Shown here: piece after piece, positions 1 to 6,824 of the stretch
Layout: each line of letters starts with the position of its first letter
How positions within the stretch are numbered: position 1 is the first letter of the stretch
Source of the DNA: Thermophagus xiamenensis
GTDB taxonomy: Bacteria; Bacteroidota; Bacteroidia; Bacteroidales; Marinilabiliaceae
Assembly: GCF_900112795.1 (NCBI RefSeq)
Contig: NZ_FONA01000021.1
Span: 1-64,000, forward strand
Reading direction: 5' to 3'
Length of the DNA: 64,000 bases
Position numbers and translations under genes: made by a program
The notes under the pieces: generated by a model
Seen by the model: the letters and a program-made list of their open reading frames with translations, nothing else
What the model was told of the DNA's origin: nothing
The model's database searches: none

Positions 1-2
1 GA

Positions 3-56
3 ATGCAAAAAGGCGACCCTGGATGGACGGAATATTTGCGAAAGTGGAAAGCCTAA
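3..56 (+). CDS. possible C-terminal tail of a gene entering the window
   Basis: Frame 3 is open from the window edge and ends in TAA at 54-56. The readable tail is MQKGDPGWTEYLRKWKA, which has protein-like composition (charged and aromatic residues, no low complexity). No family can be assigned from 17 residues, and the internal ATG need not be the start. It may equally be chance, as the following kilobase contains only gene remnants. Confidence 0.25.
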   Translation: MQKGDPGWTEYLRKWKA

Positions 57-154
57 GTCCACCTTTTAATTATTCTAATGCATAATCCGGGATAAGTCGA
101 TTCCCTATCTAAAAAAAATCAAATAATTATAATTTACGGTATGATTTTTCGTAA

Positions 155-409
155 ACATTAGACACATCAGATATCATAAATAGATTTAACGAGCATAACC
201 ATGAAGACTTGTCTCCAAAATGCTTTGACGGAAATGGCTCCGAAACGCTCTTCAAATATATTGGTGATGATCACACGTTGGATTTCGGGATAAACTGGTA
301 TCTCAATAAAGACAAATTAAAACTGGCATTGCACTATGTCATTCAGAACGGGTCCATTTCGCCAAACACGGGTGATTCCATATGGCTGGCTTGTCAGATG
401 AGATTATAA
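155..409 (+). pseudogene. C-terminal remnant of an OprO/OprP-like porin
   Basis: This open stretch has no plausible start; the upstream stop is at 152-154. It encodes about 84 residues ending in a beta-barrel-like terminus. The piece GINWYLNKDKLKLALHYVIQ followed by a short loop and a last strand ending in MRL resembles the last strands of phosphate-selective porin O/P family proteins, which run to about 400 residues. Only the last fifth is present, with stops in all frames just upstream, so it looks like the end of a decayed or deleted gene. A lipoprotein-like N-terminus follows 57 bp later. The resemblance is by eye; a chance open frame cannot be excluded. Confidence 0.4.
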
Positions 410-466
410 AAACCTTTATCCCGATACTTCAGAAACAAAATTATAGTTACCTAAAATTAAACCACT

Positions 467-565
467 ATGAAAAATACATGGATCCAACTTTTATTTATAC
501 TATCCTTCGTCATTTATCTCTCATCATGTGTCCCGGCACAGAGAAAAGATATTACCATGGCATAA
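467..565 (+). pseudogene. truncated lipoprotein (signal peptide only)
   Basis: This 32-codon frame starts at ATG 467 and stops at TAA 563-565. It encodes a textbook lipoprotein signal: Lys at residue 2, a hydrophobic core LLFILSFVIYL, then a lipobox-like LSSC with Cys21, then eleven residues. A signal peptide with almost no mature part suggests the 5' end of a gene that lost its body, or a tiny lipoprotein. It follows a porin remnant, so a porin plus binding-lipoprotein locus that decayed is a plausible history. Its product cannot be named. Confidence 0.45.
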
Positions 566-606
566 AGTTTGATATTTCACCTTGTGTAAAATTCATGCCA
601 CGTGTA

Positions 607-963
607 ATGAATAATATTCTACGAACCATATTATTCGTAACCTTATTATTCCTTTCGCCCTGTAAATTTCAACATTTTATACAGGCCCAACTTGGTATTG
701 CTCAAACAAAGGTTCCCAATCCACATAAAACAACCATCGGCGTTTCAACCTGCAGCATTTCTGAATTATCATCCAGTTGCTTTGTAAACATTGAATCACC
801 TTCTCCTTCGCATCACTTAACCGGATTAAAATCCGGCAACAATTTCTACAACGCATTTTCACTTTATCCCGTCACTTACCGGTATCCCGAAAAGGAAAGA
901 ACTCTCATCTCTTCTAAAATACCTCTTTACATTTTGTTTCATAACATTAAGGTCTTTCTATGA
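607..963 (+). CDS. doubtful hypothetical secreted protein
   Basis: From ATG 607 the frame gives about 118 residues. The first 28 have signal-peptide form (MNNILRTILFVTLLFLSPC, then a polar stretch ending in QAQ). The rest is rich in Ser, Pro and His and shows no recognisable domain. Codon content and the surrounding relic genes make it doubtful that it is expressed. It could be a small exported protein, a frameshifted remnant, or chance. The same frame extends upstream to 382, but that extension passes through the lipoprotein remnant in another frame and is unlikely. Confidence 0.22.
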   Translation: MNNILRTILFVTLLFLSPCKFQHFIQAQLGIAQTKVPNPHKTTIGVSTCSISELSSSCFVNIESPSPSHHLTGLKSGNNFYNAFSLYPVTYRYPEKERTLISSKIPLYILFHNIKVFL

Positions 964-1038
964 CCACACAAACTCCGGAAATTTAGTATCCCATTATCCT
1001 GCACCGATTAAAGGGATAACTCGAAATTATATCCAGTT

Positions 1039-1085
1039 GATGAAACGAGCATGGCAACTTAGGGTTGTCACAAAAGAAAATGTAT
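1039..1085 (+). repeat. dispersed element, copy A (P1 half)
   Basis: The sequence begins GATGAAACGAGCATGGCAAC and continues through GTCACAAAAG and AAAATGTA. It matches the P1 half of the copy at 5605-5740. GGCAAC and GTTGTC within it can pair (one G-T pair). A weak P2-like stretch (CATGC at 1159 and TAAATAAAA before the ATG of 1215) follows about 75 bp later, separated by a GGCAGAA tandem and unrelated sequence. Confidence 0.6.
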
Positions 1086-1096
1086 AAAACGACAGA

Positions 1097-1111
1097 GGCA
1101 GAAGGCAGAAG
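1097..1111 (+). repeat. GGCAGAA tandem (copy 1)
   Basis: Two adjacent GGCAGAA units. The same tandem occurs at 46600-46613 in another intergenic space. It sits between the P1 half of dispersed element A and the DoxX-like gene. Confidence 0.4.
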
Positions 1112-1214
1112 AAGTTTTTAATGAATCTGCAGGAAAATCTTCTGATCGCATCTATCATGCCTATTTTCAAAAGAAGTAAACATTAACAACACTAAATAAA
1201 AAATTTATATACCC

Positions 1215-1625
1215 ATGAATTTTCAAGACAAAACAATAACGGTAAGTTATAAATCGGTAGTAATTCTTCGTGTTATGGTCAGCCTGATTTTTATAGTGGC
1301 TAGTTTTAGTCATTTTTTCAAACTCGAACATACCGTCAGCCGAATAGAAAGTGCTAAACTGGGGTTTATCGGGCACATGCTCGGCTCGCCCGAAACGGCA
1401 GTGATTCTTTCCGGCATTGTTATGCTTATAGCAGGAATTTCATTACTTATAGGTTTTAAAACGAGATGGGCAGCCATTGCCCTTATCGCAGTTTTAATCC
1501 CCATTACCTTAACCATTCAGGTAGGACAAATGGCAACATTAGGACCGCTTTTCAAAAATATTGCCATCCTTGGTGGACTTATTTTTTTTAGTATGAACCC
1601 AAAACTAAATGACCAAACATCATGA
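1215..1625 (+). CDS. DoxX family membrane protein
   Basis: This is a 136-residue polytopic inner-membrane protein of the DoxX/SURF4-like type. Four hydrophobic segments are visible, near residues 15-35, 60-80, 85-102 and 115-130. The second helix region carries the Gly-rich, hydrophobic pattern usual for DoxX. Family members have been linked to redox and sulfur metabolism, but no single reaction is established. The ATG at 1215 is preceded by an A/T-rich run, as is usual in Bacteroidota. Its TGA overlaps the ATG of the next gene by 4 bp, so it is translationally coupled to a DsrE-like protein, which supports a sulfur or redox role (inference). Confidence 0.75.
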   Translation: MNFQDKTITVSYKSVVILRVMVSLIFIVASFSHFFKLEHTVSRIESAKLGFIGHMLGSPETAVILSGIVMLIAGISLLIGFKTRWAAIALIAVLIPITLTIQVGQMATLGPLFKNIAILGGLIFFSMNPKLNDQTS

Positions 1626-2047
1626 AAAATTGGATAATTGTTTTATCAACAATACTTTCCCTTTTATTATCGGGAACCCATCAATTAAACGCAAGCAATA
1701 AAATCCACGAAAAGGACAACTATCTGATATTTTCGAAAGACATACGGCAAATAGGTCCCATACTGACAACCGCTAAGGAATTAATGAATGAAGACGATGA
1801 AAAATTTGGTGAATTTCACGTTGTTTTCTGTGGAAAAACGGTGAAAGACATTCCCAATAACACCGATTTTATAAAGTTATTGGAAGAAGCCGATGCGCTC
1901 AACATAAAAGTTTTTGCTTGCGGTATTTCTCTTAACAAATTTAGCGTTGACAGAAATAGCTTACCTGAAAAAATTAAAATCACGGAAAATGGAATTCTAT
2001 ACGGATTACAACATACAAAAAATGGGTTTATAACGCTTTCAATATAA
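1622..2047 (+). CDS. exported DsrE/DsrF-like protein
   Basis: The 141-residue product has a signal peptide (hydrophobic residues 4-17, likely cleavage after Ala24). A small alpha/beta domain of the DsrE/F type follows. Two cysteines, Cys70 (VVFCGK) and Cys100 (VFACGISL), lie at strand ends; the second is where sulfur-carrier DsrE proteins place the active cysteine. DsrE proteins relay sulfane sulfur; exported versions are common in Bacteroidota but poorly characterised. It overlaps the DoxX gene by 4 bp and is surely cotranscribed. An inverted repeat lies just downstream. Confidence 0.7.
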   Translation: MKNWIIVLSTILSLLLSGTHQLNASNKIHEKDNYLIFSKDIRQIGPILTTAKELMNEDDEKFGEFHVVFCGKTVKDIPNNTDFIKLLEEADALNIKVFACGISLNKFSVDRNSLPEKIKITENGILYGLQHTKNGFITLSI

Positions 2048-2076
2048 CAGACCCACAAAAAATTCCGGTTGAATAA

Positions 2077-2167
2077 GAGGGTGTCTGAAAAGATTATATC
2101 TTTCCGGAACCACATTACAATCTGGTTGGGGAAAGAATTATAATCATCAGTAACGTTAGGCACCCTC
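2077..2167. repeat. imperfect inverted repeat, possible MITE remnant or hairpin
   Basis: GAGGGTGTCTGA at 2077-2088 faces TTAGGCACCCTC at 2156-2167, with 10 of 12 positions complementary. The spacer is 67 bp and contains no gene. The form (short terminal repeats around about 90 bp) resembles a miniature inverted-repeat element. It may instead act as a terminator after the DsrE-like gene, though no T-run follows. Confidence 0.35.
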
Positions 2168-2353
2168 TCTTCCACTTCTCCGGTCGTTAGTCTATTCTTA
2201 CTTTCTTCAGGGGTCAATACACTCGACACCCTCGCATCAAAACGCCCATAAACAATTGTTATAGTTCCTCTTACCAACCCAATCTTTATTCTCTCTGGCC
2301 GGGAATCTTATTGATTGGTCCTGCTCGCCTCAATATTTTTTTAAAAAACTTAA

Positions 2354-2372
2354 TACTATGTATTGCATAGTA
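2354..2372. promoter_or_regulatory. palindromic operator, probably of the PadR repressor
   Basis: TACTATG-TATTG-CATAGTA is a perfect 7-bp inverted repeat with a 5-bp centre. It overlaps a candidate -33 TTG (2363-2365) of the promoter serving the PadR gene downstream. PadR repressors commonly bind AT-rich palindromes of this size over their own promoters. The palindrome is seen; its assignment to this PadR is inference. Confidence 0.6.
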
Positions 2373-2394
2373 CTAATTTTATTTCATATATTTG
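2363..2394 (+). promoter_or_regulatory. Bacteroidota-type promoter of the PadR-PspC unit
   Basis: TTG at 2363-2365 and TATATTTG at 2387-2394 are separated by 21 bp, close to the -33/-7 pattern (TTG, 19-21 bp, TAnnTTTG) known from Bacteroides. Transcription would begin near 2401 and give a leader of about 100 nt before the small gene at 2501. A second box TAAGTTTG at 2430-2437 could be an alternative. Confidence 0.55.
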
Positions 2395-2450
2395 CAATAC
2401 CTTATTCAGGGTATTGACAGGTAATGTGTGTAAGTTTGCACAAAACAATT

Positions 2451-2503
2451 CATGCAGAATACCTGAAACCAACGACTTAAATAAAATTTACACAAATGAC
2501 ATG
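2451..2503 (+). repeat. dispersed element, copy B (P2 half)
   Basis: CATGCAGAATACC, then CCAACGACTTAAATAAAATT and TACACAAATGA align with the P2 half of the copy at 5691-5740. As in other copies, the element runs directly into a start codon (ATG 2501). The preceding TTTGCACAAAAC may be a trace of P1. Confidence 0.5.
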
Positions 2504-2737
2504 AAGAGAAAACAACCACTCACAAAAAGCAAATGGACAACCATCATTGCTGTTAGCGGCCTCTGCTTTTTGTCCGTTCTAACGGGCCAATGGCAACCGT
2601 GCCCAAGTGAAGAGGATAAACCTTCAGTCACCACTGAGATAATGAAAAAAGATGTTGAACACTGTTCCGAAGCAGATTCGGGACACGAAAGATCGAATAC
2701 AGGAACCCATGTGTTCATGATTGGTCTTCCGTTTTAA
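2501..2737 (+). CDS. small exported or membrane-anchored protein, unknown
   Basis: This 78-residue protein starts at ATG 2501, at the end of a P2 element; a TTG 138 bp upstream is less likely because it lies before the predicted transcription start. Residues 1-12 are basic, residues 13-29 form one hydrophobic segment, and the rest is hydrophilic with two cysteines (in QPCPS and EHCSE). No family is recognised. It lies 11 bp before the PadR gene and behind the palindromic operator, so it is the first gene of that unit. It may be a co-regulated envelope peptide. Confidence 0.5.
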   Translation: MKRKQPLTKSKWTTIIAVSGLCFLSVLTGQWQPCPSEEDKPSVTTEIMKKDVEHCSEADSGHERSNTGTHVFMIGLPF

Positions 2738-2748
2738 AAAACAATCTT

Positions 2749-3105
2749 ATGAAGATAGAAAATGCCAAAGCTCAGATGCGTAAAGGTGTGCTGGAATATT
2801 GCATTCTTTCGGTGCTATCCAGAGGTGATGCATACGCCTCTGACATCATTAAAGACCTTAAAGAAGCACGTATCATCGTGGTAGAAGGAACGCTTTATCC
2901 ACTCCTTACCAGATTAAAAAATGCAGGGCTTCTTTCCTACCGATGGGAAGAGTCGACACAAGGTCCTCCAAGAAAATATTATGAGCTGACCGACCGTGGT
3001 CAGGAATTTCTTCAGGAACTTGACAAATCCTGGAAAGAGTTAGTAGATTCTGTTAATTCTATAAATGAAAAAAAACATAACGATGAAAAAAGTAGTTACC
3101 ATTAA
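2749..3105 (+). CDS. PadR family transcriptional regulator
   Basis: The 118-residue protein is a compact PadR winged-helix repressor. The start MRKGVLEYCILSVLSRGDAY marks helix 1, followed by the DIIKDLKE recognition region. The wing is in EGTLYPLLTRLKNAGLLSYR, and RKYYELTDRG is the classic PadR strand-and-turn motif. The C-terminal helix, which makes the dimer, is short as in PadR-s1 proteins. Its end overlaps the next gene's start by 23 bp, showing tight coupling to two PspC-domain membrane proteins. It probably represses its own unit through the palindrome at 2354-2372 (inference). The effector is unknown, probably an envelope or drug signal. Confidence 0.9.
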   Translation: MKIENAKAQMRKGVLEYCILSVLSRGDAYASDIIKDLKEARIIVVEGTLYPLLTRLKNAGLLSYRWEESTQGPPRKYYELTDRGQEFLQELDKSWKELVDSVNSINEKKHNDEKSSYH

Positions 3106-4042
3106 CATATCAGGTCATTCCTTTTATATTGATGAAGATGCCTTTGCACGGCTGGATGATTATCTTAAAAAACTGGAAACCTGGTCGCAAGACAAGGAGA
3201 GCGGCCGGGAAATATATTCCGATATTGAAGCACGTATCAGGGAATTGTTCGAAGAGAGAATTAACCCTTCCACTTCGGTCATAACGACTACTTTGGTGGA
3301 CGAAATTATCGCTATTATGGGTCATCCGGAAGATTTCTCGGAAGAAGGTACTGACGAACCATTCGACGGACAAAAATCTAACACATCCTATTCTACTCCT
3401 CCGCCCCGACGTCGCTTATACCGCGATATAGAAGACCGCGTCATCGGAGGTGTTTGTTCAGGAATAGCAGCCTATTTCAACATCGACAGGGTTTTTGTTA
3501 GGGTATTGTTTGCCATTTTGCCTTTTTTAAGCTTTGGTGCCATCATACCCATTTATATTATTTTGTGGATAGCCATCCCACCTGCACTAACAGCGACCCA
3601 ACGACTGGAAATGCAAGGCCATGATGTTAATATTTCAAATATTGAGAAAAATATTCGCAATGAATATTATAAAGTAAAAAACAAATTCCAGCAATCGGAT
3701 GCTTACCGAAGAGGAGAAAACTATCTTTCAGGCATTCAAAAGCGAGACCGCACAGCTTTGATAATTGCATCGGTAGTTATAGGCGTTATAATCATTGGCA
3801 ATTTAATAAACATCCCTTTTAATTTGGGCTGGGCACCGGGGTTCCATGTTAATTTACCCTTTGTACATATGGGATTTCCCGGTGTTTTGCCTCTGACAGT
3901 AATACTATTAATTTTAGGACTGGCTTTCCGCACTGCCCTGAAGGGATTTCTGATATTGATAGGTGTGCTGCTAGTTTCGGCTTTTCTGTTCAAAATGATC
4001 GGGATTTTTATTTGGCCCCATTTAATTTTCCCTCATCTTTGA
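3083..4042 (+). CDS. PspC-domain membrane protein, first paralogue
   Basis: ATG 3083 is preferred over ATG 3065 because it aligns with the start of the paralogue at 4101 (MKKxVxINxxGHxF). Residues 1-95 form a hydrophilic N-terminal domain shared by both paralogues, with DEDA near residue 17 and two acidic helices. A PspC domain follows at about 108-172, marked by LYRDIEDRVIGGVCSGIAAY and two membrane segments. Three or four further hydrophobic segments fill residues 225-319. PspC proteins sense envelope stress or bind partner proteins at the inner membrane. Pairing with a PadR repressor is a recurring arrangement in Bacteroidota. Its start overlaps the PadR gene. Confidence 0.8.
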   Translation: MKKVVTINISGHSFYIDEDAFARLDDYLKKLETWSQDKESGREIYSDIEARIRELFEERINPSTSVITTTLVDEIIAIMGHPEDFSEEGTDEPFDGQKSNTSYSTPPPRRRLYRDIEDRVIGGVCSGIAAYFNIDRVFVRVLFAILPFLSFGAIIPIYIILWIAIPPALTATQRLEMQGHDVNISNIEKNIRNEYYKVKNKFQQSDAYRRGENYLSGIQKRDRTALIIASVVIGVIIIGNLINIPFNLGWAPGFHVNLPFVHMGFPGVLPLTVILLILGLAFRTALKGFLILIGVLLVSAFLFKMIGIFIWPHLIFPHL

Positions 4043-4100
4043 AACTCTTGACTATTTAATGCATTTTTCATTACCATAAAATATTAGCAAACCTGACATC

Positions 4101-5495
4101 ATGAAAAAAACCATACAAATCAATCTAGCCGGACATGCTTTTAGCATGGACGAAGATGCATATGATCGGCTTAACACCTATCTGGAACAAGTAAAAGCCA
4201 AACTTGGGATGACTGCAGAAGCACAAGAAACCTTTGAAGACATCAACCTTCGTATTGCCGAGCTCTTTAGAAGCATCCATCCCGATGCCACAACATCGGT
4301 TACCATTGAAAATGTAGAAGAAGTCATCAAAACATTAGGCGATCCGGCCGATTACGATACCCCTTCCGACCCAGATGACTCATCAAGCGCCTCATATGCA
4401 AGAGAACCTTACCGAAAAAAACAGCTATTCAGAGACCCTGACAACCGAATATTGGGTGGAGTCTGCAGCGGATTGGGTTATTACTTTAACATAGACCCAA
4501 TAATTTTTCGTTTACTATTTATCCTGGGAACATTTTTCTATGCATCATCAATCCTTATTTATCTAATACTATGGATTGCGATTCCCAAAGCCAAGACCTT
4601 GCAACAACGGATTATGATGACAGGCGTTTCGGCAGGTATTGAATCATCAGGGAAACGACCGGCAGTGAGAAGCCAAAGCAACGATTTAATTAAACGCACC
4701 CTTCGCATAATTTCAATAGTTGCCGGTATAATCCTGATTGTTCTCTCATTTATATCCCTCACCGGATTAATCATGACCTTTTCCATGACAGATTTGGTCT
4801 TCGAAAAAATATTTAGTCATGAAATATGGCTTCCTGAAATTGAACAACTATTCCTTTTACCTGAACAGCAAATAATGGTATTAATCGGCTCACTTCTAAT
4901 CGTTGGCATTCCGTTATTGGTAATATTTTATCTGGGATTATTTCTTGTTTTTAGATTTAAAAAGGGTGCAGTAACAATCCTGGTCACCTCACTTATTCTA
5001 TGGTTAATTGGAATAGGCCTGATAAGCTATTCTGCCATTCGAATGGCCACCGAATATTCCGCCAAAATGGAAATAGAAGAACGAAAATTATTGGAATTAC
5101 CATCTTCGGACACTATCTATATAAAACCTTCAGCTTCGTCACTTAAATTAGGGGAAGGAGAACAAATATTTAGCAGTAATGGTATCACTATCAAAAATCA
5201 AAAAGAAGGATTAGTTCTGGTGGGGACACCCAAATTTAACCTGATTAAAAATGCAAAAAATTTCGAAATATCAATCCGGAAAAAGTCGCGGGGTCGCAAC
5301 TCAGAAGAAGCTCTTAAAAATGCTGAAAGGATTGAATATTTTTTTCTGCAGGATGATTCTCTTTTATTACTCGACCGCTATTTCAGCATCCAGAATCCGG
5401 GGATATTGCGAAACCAGACCATTGAGGTAAATATTCAAATCCCAGAAAACAAACATATCGTTGTAGCAGATGAATTTAAATATTTGATGCAATAG
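4101..5495 (+). CDS. PspC-domain membrane protein, second paralogue with extra C-terminal domain
   Basis: This 464-residue protein has the same N-terminal module as its upstream neighbour (residues 1-95). The PspC domain is at about 108-170 (LFRDPDNRILGGVCSGLGYY). Two membrane hairpins occupy about 198-225 and 250-315. The last 140 residues are soluble and beta-rich, with a pattern reminiscent of DUF4097-like beta-solenoid domains; they should lie on the periplasmic side, but this is by eye. The gene pair probably arose by tandem duplication, with the second copy gaining the C-terminal part. It is the last gene of the PadR unit, 58 bp after its paralogue. Confidence 0.75.
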   Translation: MKKTIQINLAGHAFSMDEDAYDRLNTYLEQVKAKLGMTAEAQETFEDINLRIAELFRSIHPDATTSVTIENVEEVIKTLGDPADYDTPSDPDDSSSASYAREPYRKKQLFRDPDNRILGGVCSGLGYYFNIDPIIFRLLFILGTFFYASSILIYLILWIAIPKAKTLQQRIMMTGVSAGIESSGKRPAVRSQSNDLIKRTLRIISIVAGIILIVLSFISLTGLIMTFSMTDLVFEKIFSHEIWLPEIEQLFLLPEQQIMVLIGSLLIVGIPLLVIFYLGLFLVFRFKKGAVTILVTSLILWLIGIGLISYSAIRMATEYSAKMEIEERKLLELPSSDTIYIKPSASSLKLGEGEQIFSSNGITIKNQKEGLVLVGTPKFNLIKNAKNFEISIRKKSRGRNSEEALKNAERIEYFFLQDDSLLLLDRYFSIQNPGILRNQTIEVNIQIPENKHIVVADEFKYLMQ

Positions 5496-5518
5496 GGATA
5501 GAAAAGACAGAGTCAGAA

Positions 5519-5592
5519 AAAGTGATTAGTCACTAGTCAACAGTCATTAGTGTTAATGGAATAGTAACTAATGAACTAACCACTAATGATTA
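5519..5592. repeat. ATTAGT-rich imperfect inverted repeat
   Basis: The stretch is made of repeated ATTAGT, TCACTAGTCA and ACTAATG words arranged as an imperfect inverted repeat (GTGATTAGT at the left, CACTAATGATTAC at the right). It has no coding frame. A related motif, GTAGTAAATAGT facing ACTATTAGTGACTAC, lies at 28668-28699. It separates the PspC unit from the dispersed element and the DUF4252 gene. Confidence 0.4.
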
Positions 5593-5604
5593 CTTTTAAG
5601 AAAC

Positions 5605-5740
5605 AATATATCAATGAAGTAAGTAAAATTTATACGGATGAAACGAGCATGGCAGCTTTTGCCACAAAAGAACATGTAAATTTTATTAAGCCATGCGAGT
5701 TCCATTCGGCCAATGAGTTAAATAAATTATATACGAATGA
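5605..5740 (+). repeat. dispersed element, copy C (P2'-P1-P2, best preserved)
   Basis: It reads half a P2 (CAATGAAGTAAGTAAAATTT, TATACGGATGA), then P1 (GATGAAACGAGCATGGCAGC, TTTTGCCACAAAAGAAC, ATGTAAATTTTATTAAG), then a full P2 (CCATGCGAGTTCCATTCGGC, CAATGAGTTAAATAAATTAT, ATACGAATGA). The repeating unit is 99 bp. GGCA-N5-TGCC inside P1 can form a small hairpin. The P2 end contains the ATG (5737) of the next gene, so the element supplies its translation start region. Confidence 0.7.
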
Positions 5741-6210
5741 AAAAGATATTACTAATAATTACTGTTTTATTAGTTGCAGCTCCGGCACTTAGGGCTCAAC
5801 TTAGCGCATCTGAAAAATTATATGCCGGTCTGGAAGGCGCCGAAGGTGTAACCATTCTCACACTATCCAAAGATATTATTGATCTGGTGGATATGACGGT
5901 TGATGAAGAAACTAAACAAGTAACCGGTCCATTGCAAAAAGTAAAGCTAATGATATGCAATGAAGCGAATGGCTCCTCTGCCATAGGCTCGGTATTAAAA
6001 ACAATGAGAAGCAGGCCTTACAAAGAAATTGCAGAGGAAGATATAGAGGATACGGACAGTCGGGTTTTCGTCCTCCGTTCAGGAAAAAGGATTAAAGAAT
6101 GTCATATTATTGACCACAACGAAGGGAAACTGATTATGCTTTCATTTTACGGCAATTTTAAGGTAGAAGATATCGACAAATTTAAACAAAAGGCTGACGA
6201 CATAAGATAA
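5737..6210 (+). CDS. DUF4252 domain exported protein
   Basis: The 157-residue product has a signal peptide (MKKILLIITVLLVAAPALRA, cleavage near residue 20). The mature part of about 135 residues fits DUF4252, a family largely confined to Bacteroidota and of unknown function; these are small periplasmic or lipid-anchored proteins with paired beta-alpha units. There is no lipobox Cys here, so it is probably soluble in the periplasm. The ATG at 5737 is embedded in the end of a P2 element; no other start fits. A second secreted protein follows 51 bp later and may be cotranscribed. Confidence 0.7.
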   Translation: MKKILLIITVLLVAAPALRAQLSASEKLYAGLEGAEGVTILTLSKDIIDLVDMTVDEETKQVTGPLQKVKLMICNEANGSSAIGSVLKTMRSRPYKEIAEEDIEDTDSRVFVLRSGKRIKECHIIDHNEGKLIMLSFYGNFKVEDIDKFKQKADDIR

Positions 6211-6261
6211 TTTAGTAACTTAGTCATTGGAAATCAGACTTAAGTTTCAATATCTTAAAAA

Positions 6262-6786
6262 ATGACACGAAAACTTTTAGTCACTCTCTTCATATTATTA
6301 ATTACTACAGTCATAATTCCTCAGAAAATATGTGATGACACACTTTCAGATAAGGAAATAAGACATATTCTTGGCACACTGCCGCGTTTAGTACCCAAGT
6401 TAAAAGAAGTAGGCATAACCGTATCGCCGGCTTATTATATTTGGCCCAGGGATGCTTCATTACATTCTACAGGTCAATCAATTCTCGAACAATTTGGATA
6501 TGATGCACTTTTGCTAGATGCTTTGGAAACCTTTTGCAAAGCCTGGTTTTGTCTTAATTACGACACCCTAAATAATGACAGGCTGCAATTTTTACAAACC
6601 ACCAAAGAACATATTAACGAAAATCCCTATATTTCCGATGAGCAGAAAAAAATTAACATCCGTATTCTAAACAAAAGCCTTGGGCATAACAAAGAAGAAT
6701 TGAAACAGGTTATTGGAGAAAAAAATTTAAGAATAATACGTACTTATCGCAGTAAGATTTCAGAACTTTGGGCAAAATTGGACTAA
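6262..6786 (+). CDS. exported protein of unknown function
   Basis: The product has 174 residues with an N-terminal hydrophobic segment (residues 5-20) that looks like a signal peptide. The remainder is predicted to be mostly helical and contains no motif I recognise. Notable are the pair Cys-Asp-Asp after the signal, WPRD near residue 55, and two Cys around residues 93-98 (FCKAWFCLNYD). Its position 51 bp after the DUF4252 gene suggests joint expression. Family members are probably limited to Bacteroidota. Confidence 0.55.
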   Translation: MTRKLLVTLFILLITTVIIPQKICDDTLSDKEIRHILGTLPRLVPKLKEVGITVSPAYYIWPRDASLHSTGQSILEQFGYDALLLDALETFCKAWFCLNYDTLNNDRLQFLQTTKEHINENPYISDEQKKINIRILNKSLGHNKEELKQVIGEKNLRIIRTYRSKISELWAKLD

Positions 6787-6824
6787 CACACAACTCCCCA
6801 GCAGGGGTCAGTACTTTAAAGAAC

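Noticed and set aside
677-862. Minus-strand 61-codon frame rich in Cys and Arg
   Set aside because: Composition resembles a shadow of the opposite strand; the Cys pattern does not fit a zinc finger or transposase.
1816-2277. Minus-strand open frame of 153 codons over the DsrE-like gene and its 3' space
   Set aside because: It is antisense to a well-supported gene for half its length, lacks a signal or domain, and spans an inverted repeat.
5586-5792. Open frame of 68 codons spanning the dispersed element
   Set aside because: It reads through the repeat into another frame of the DUF4252 gene. The peptide-like repeat is better explained by the 99-bp unit being a multiple of three.
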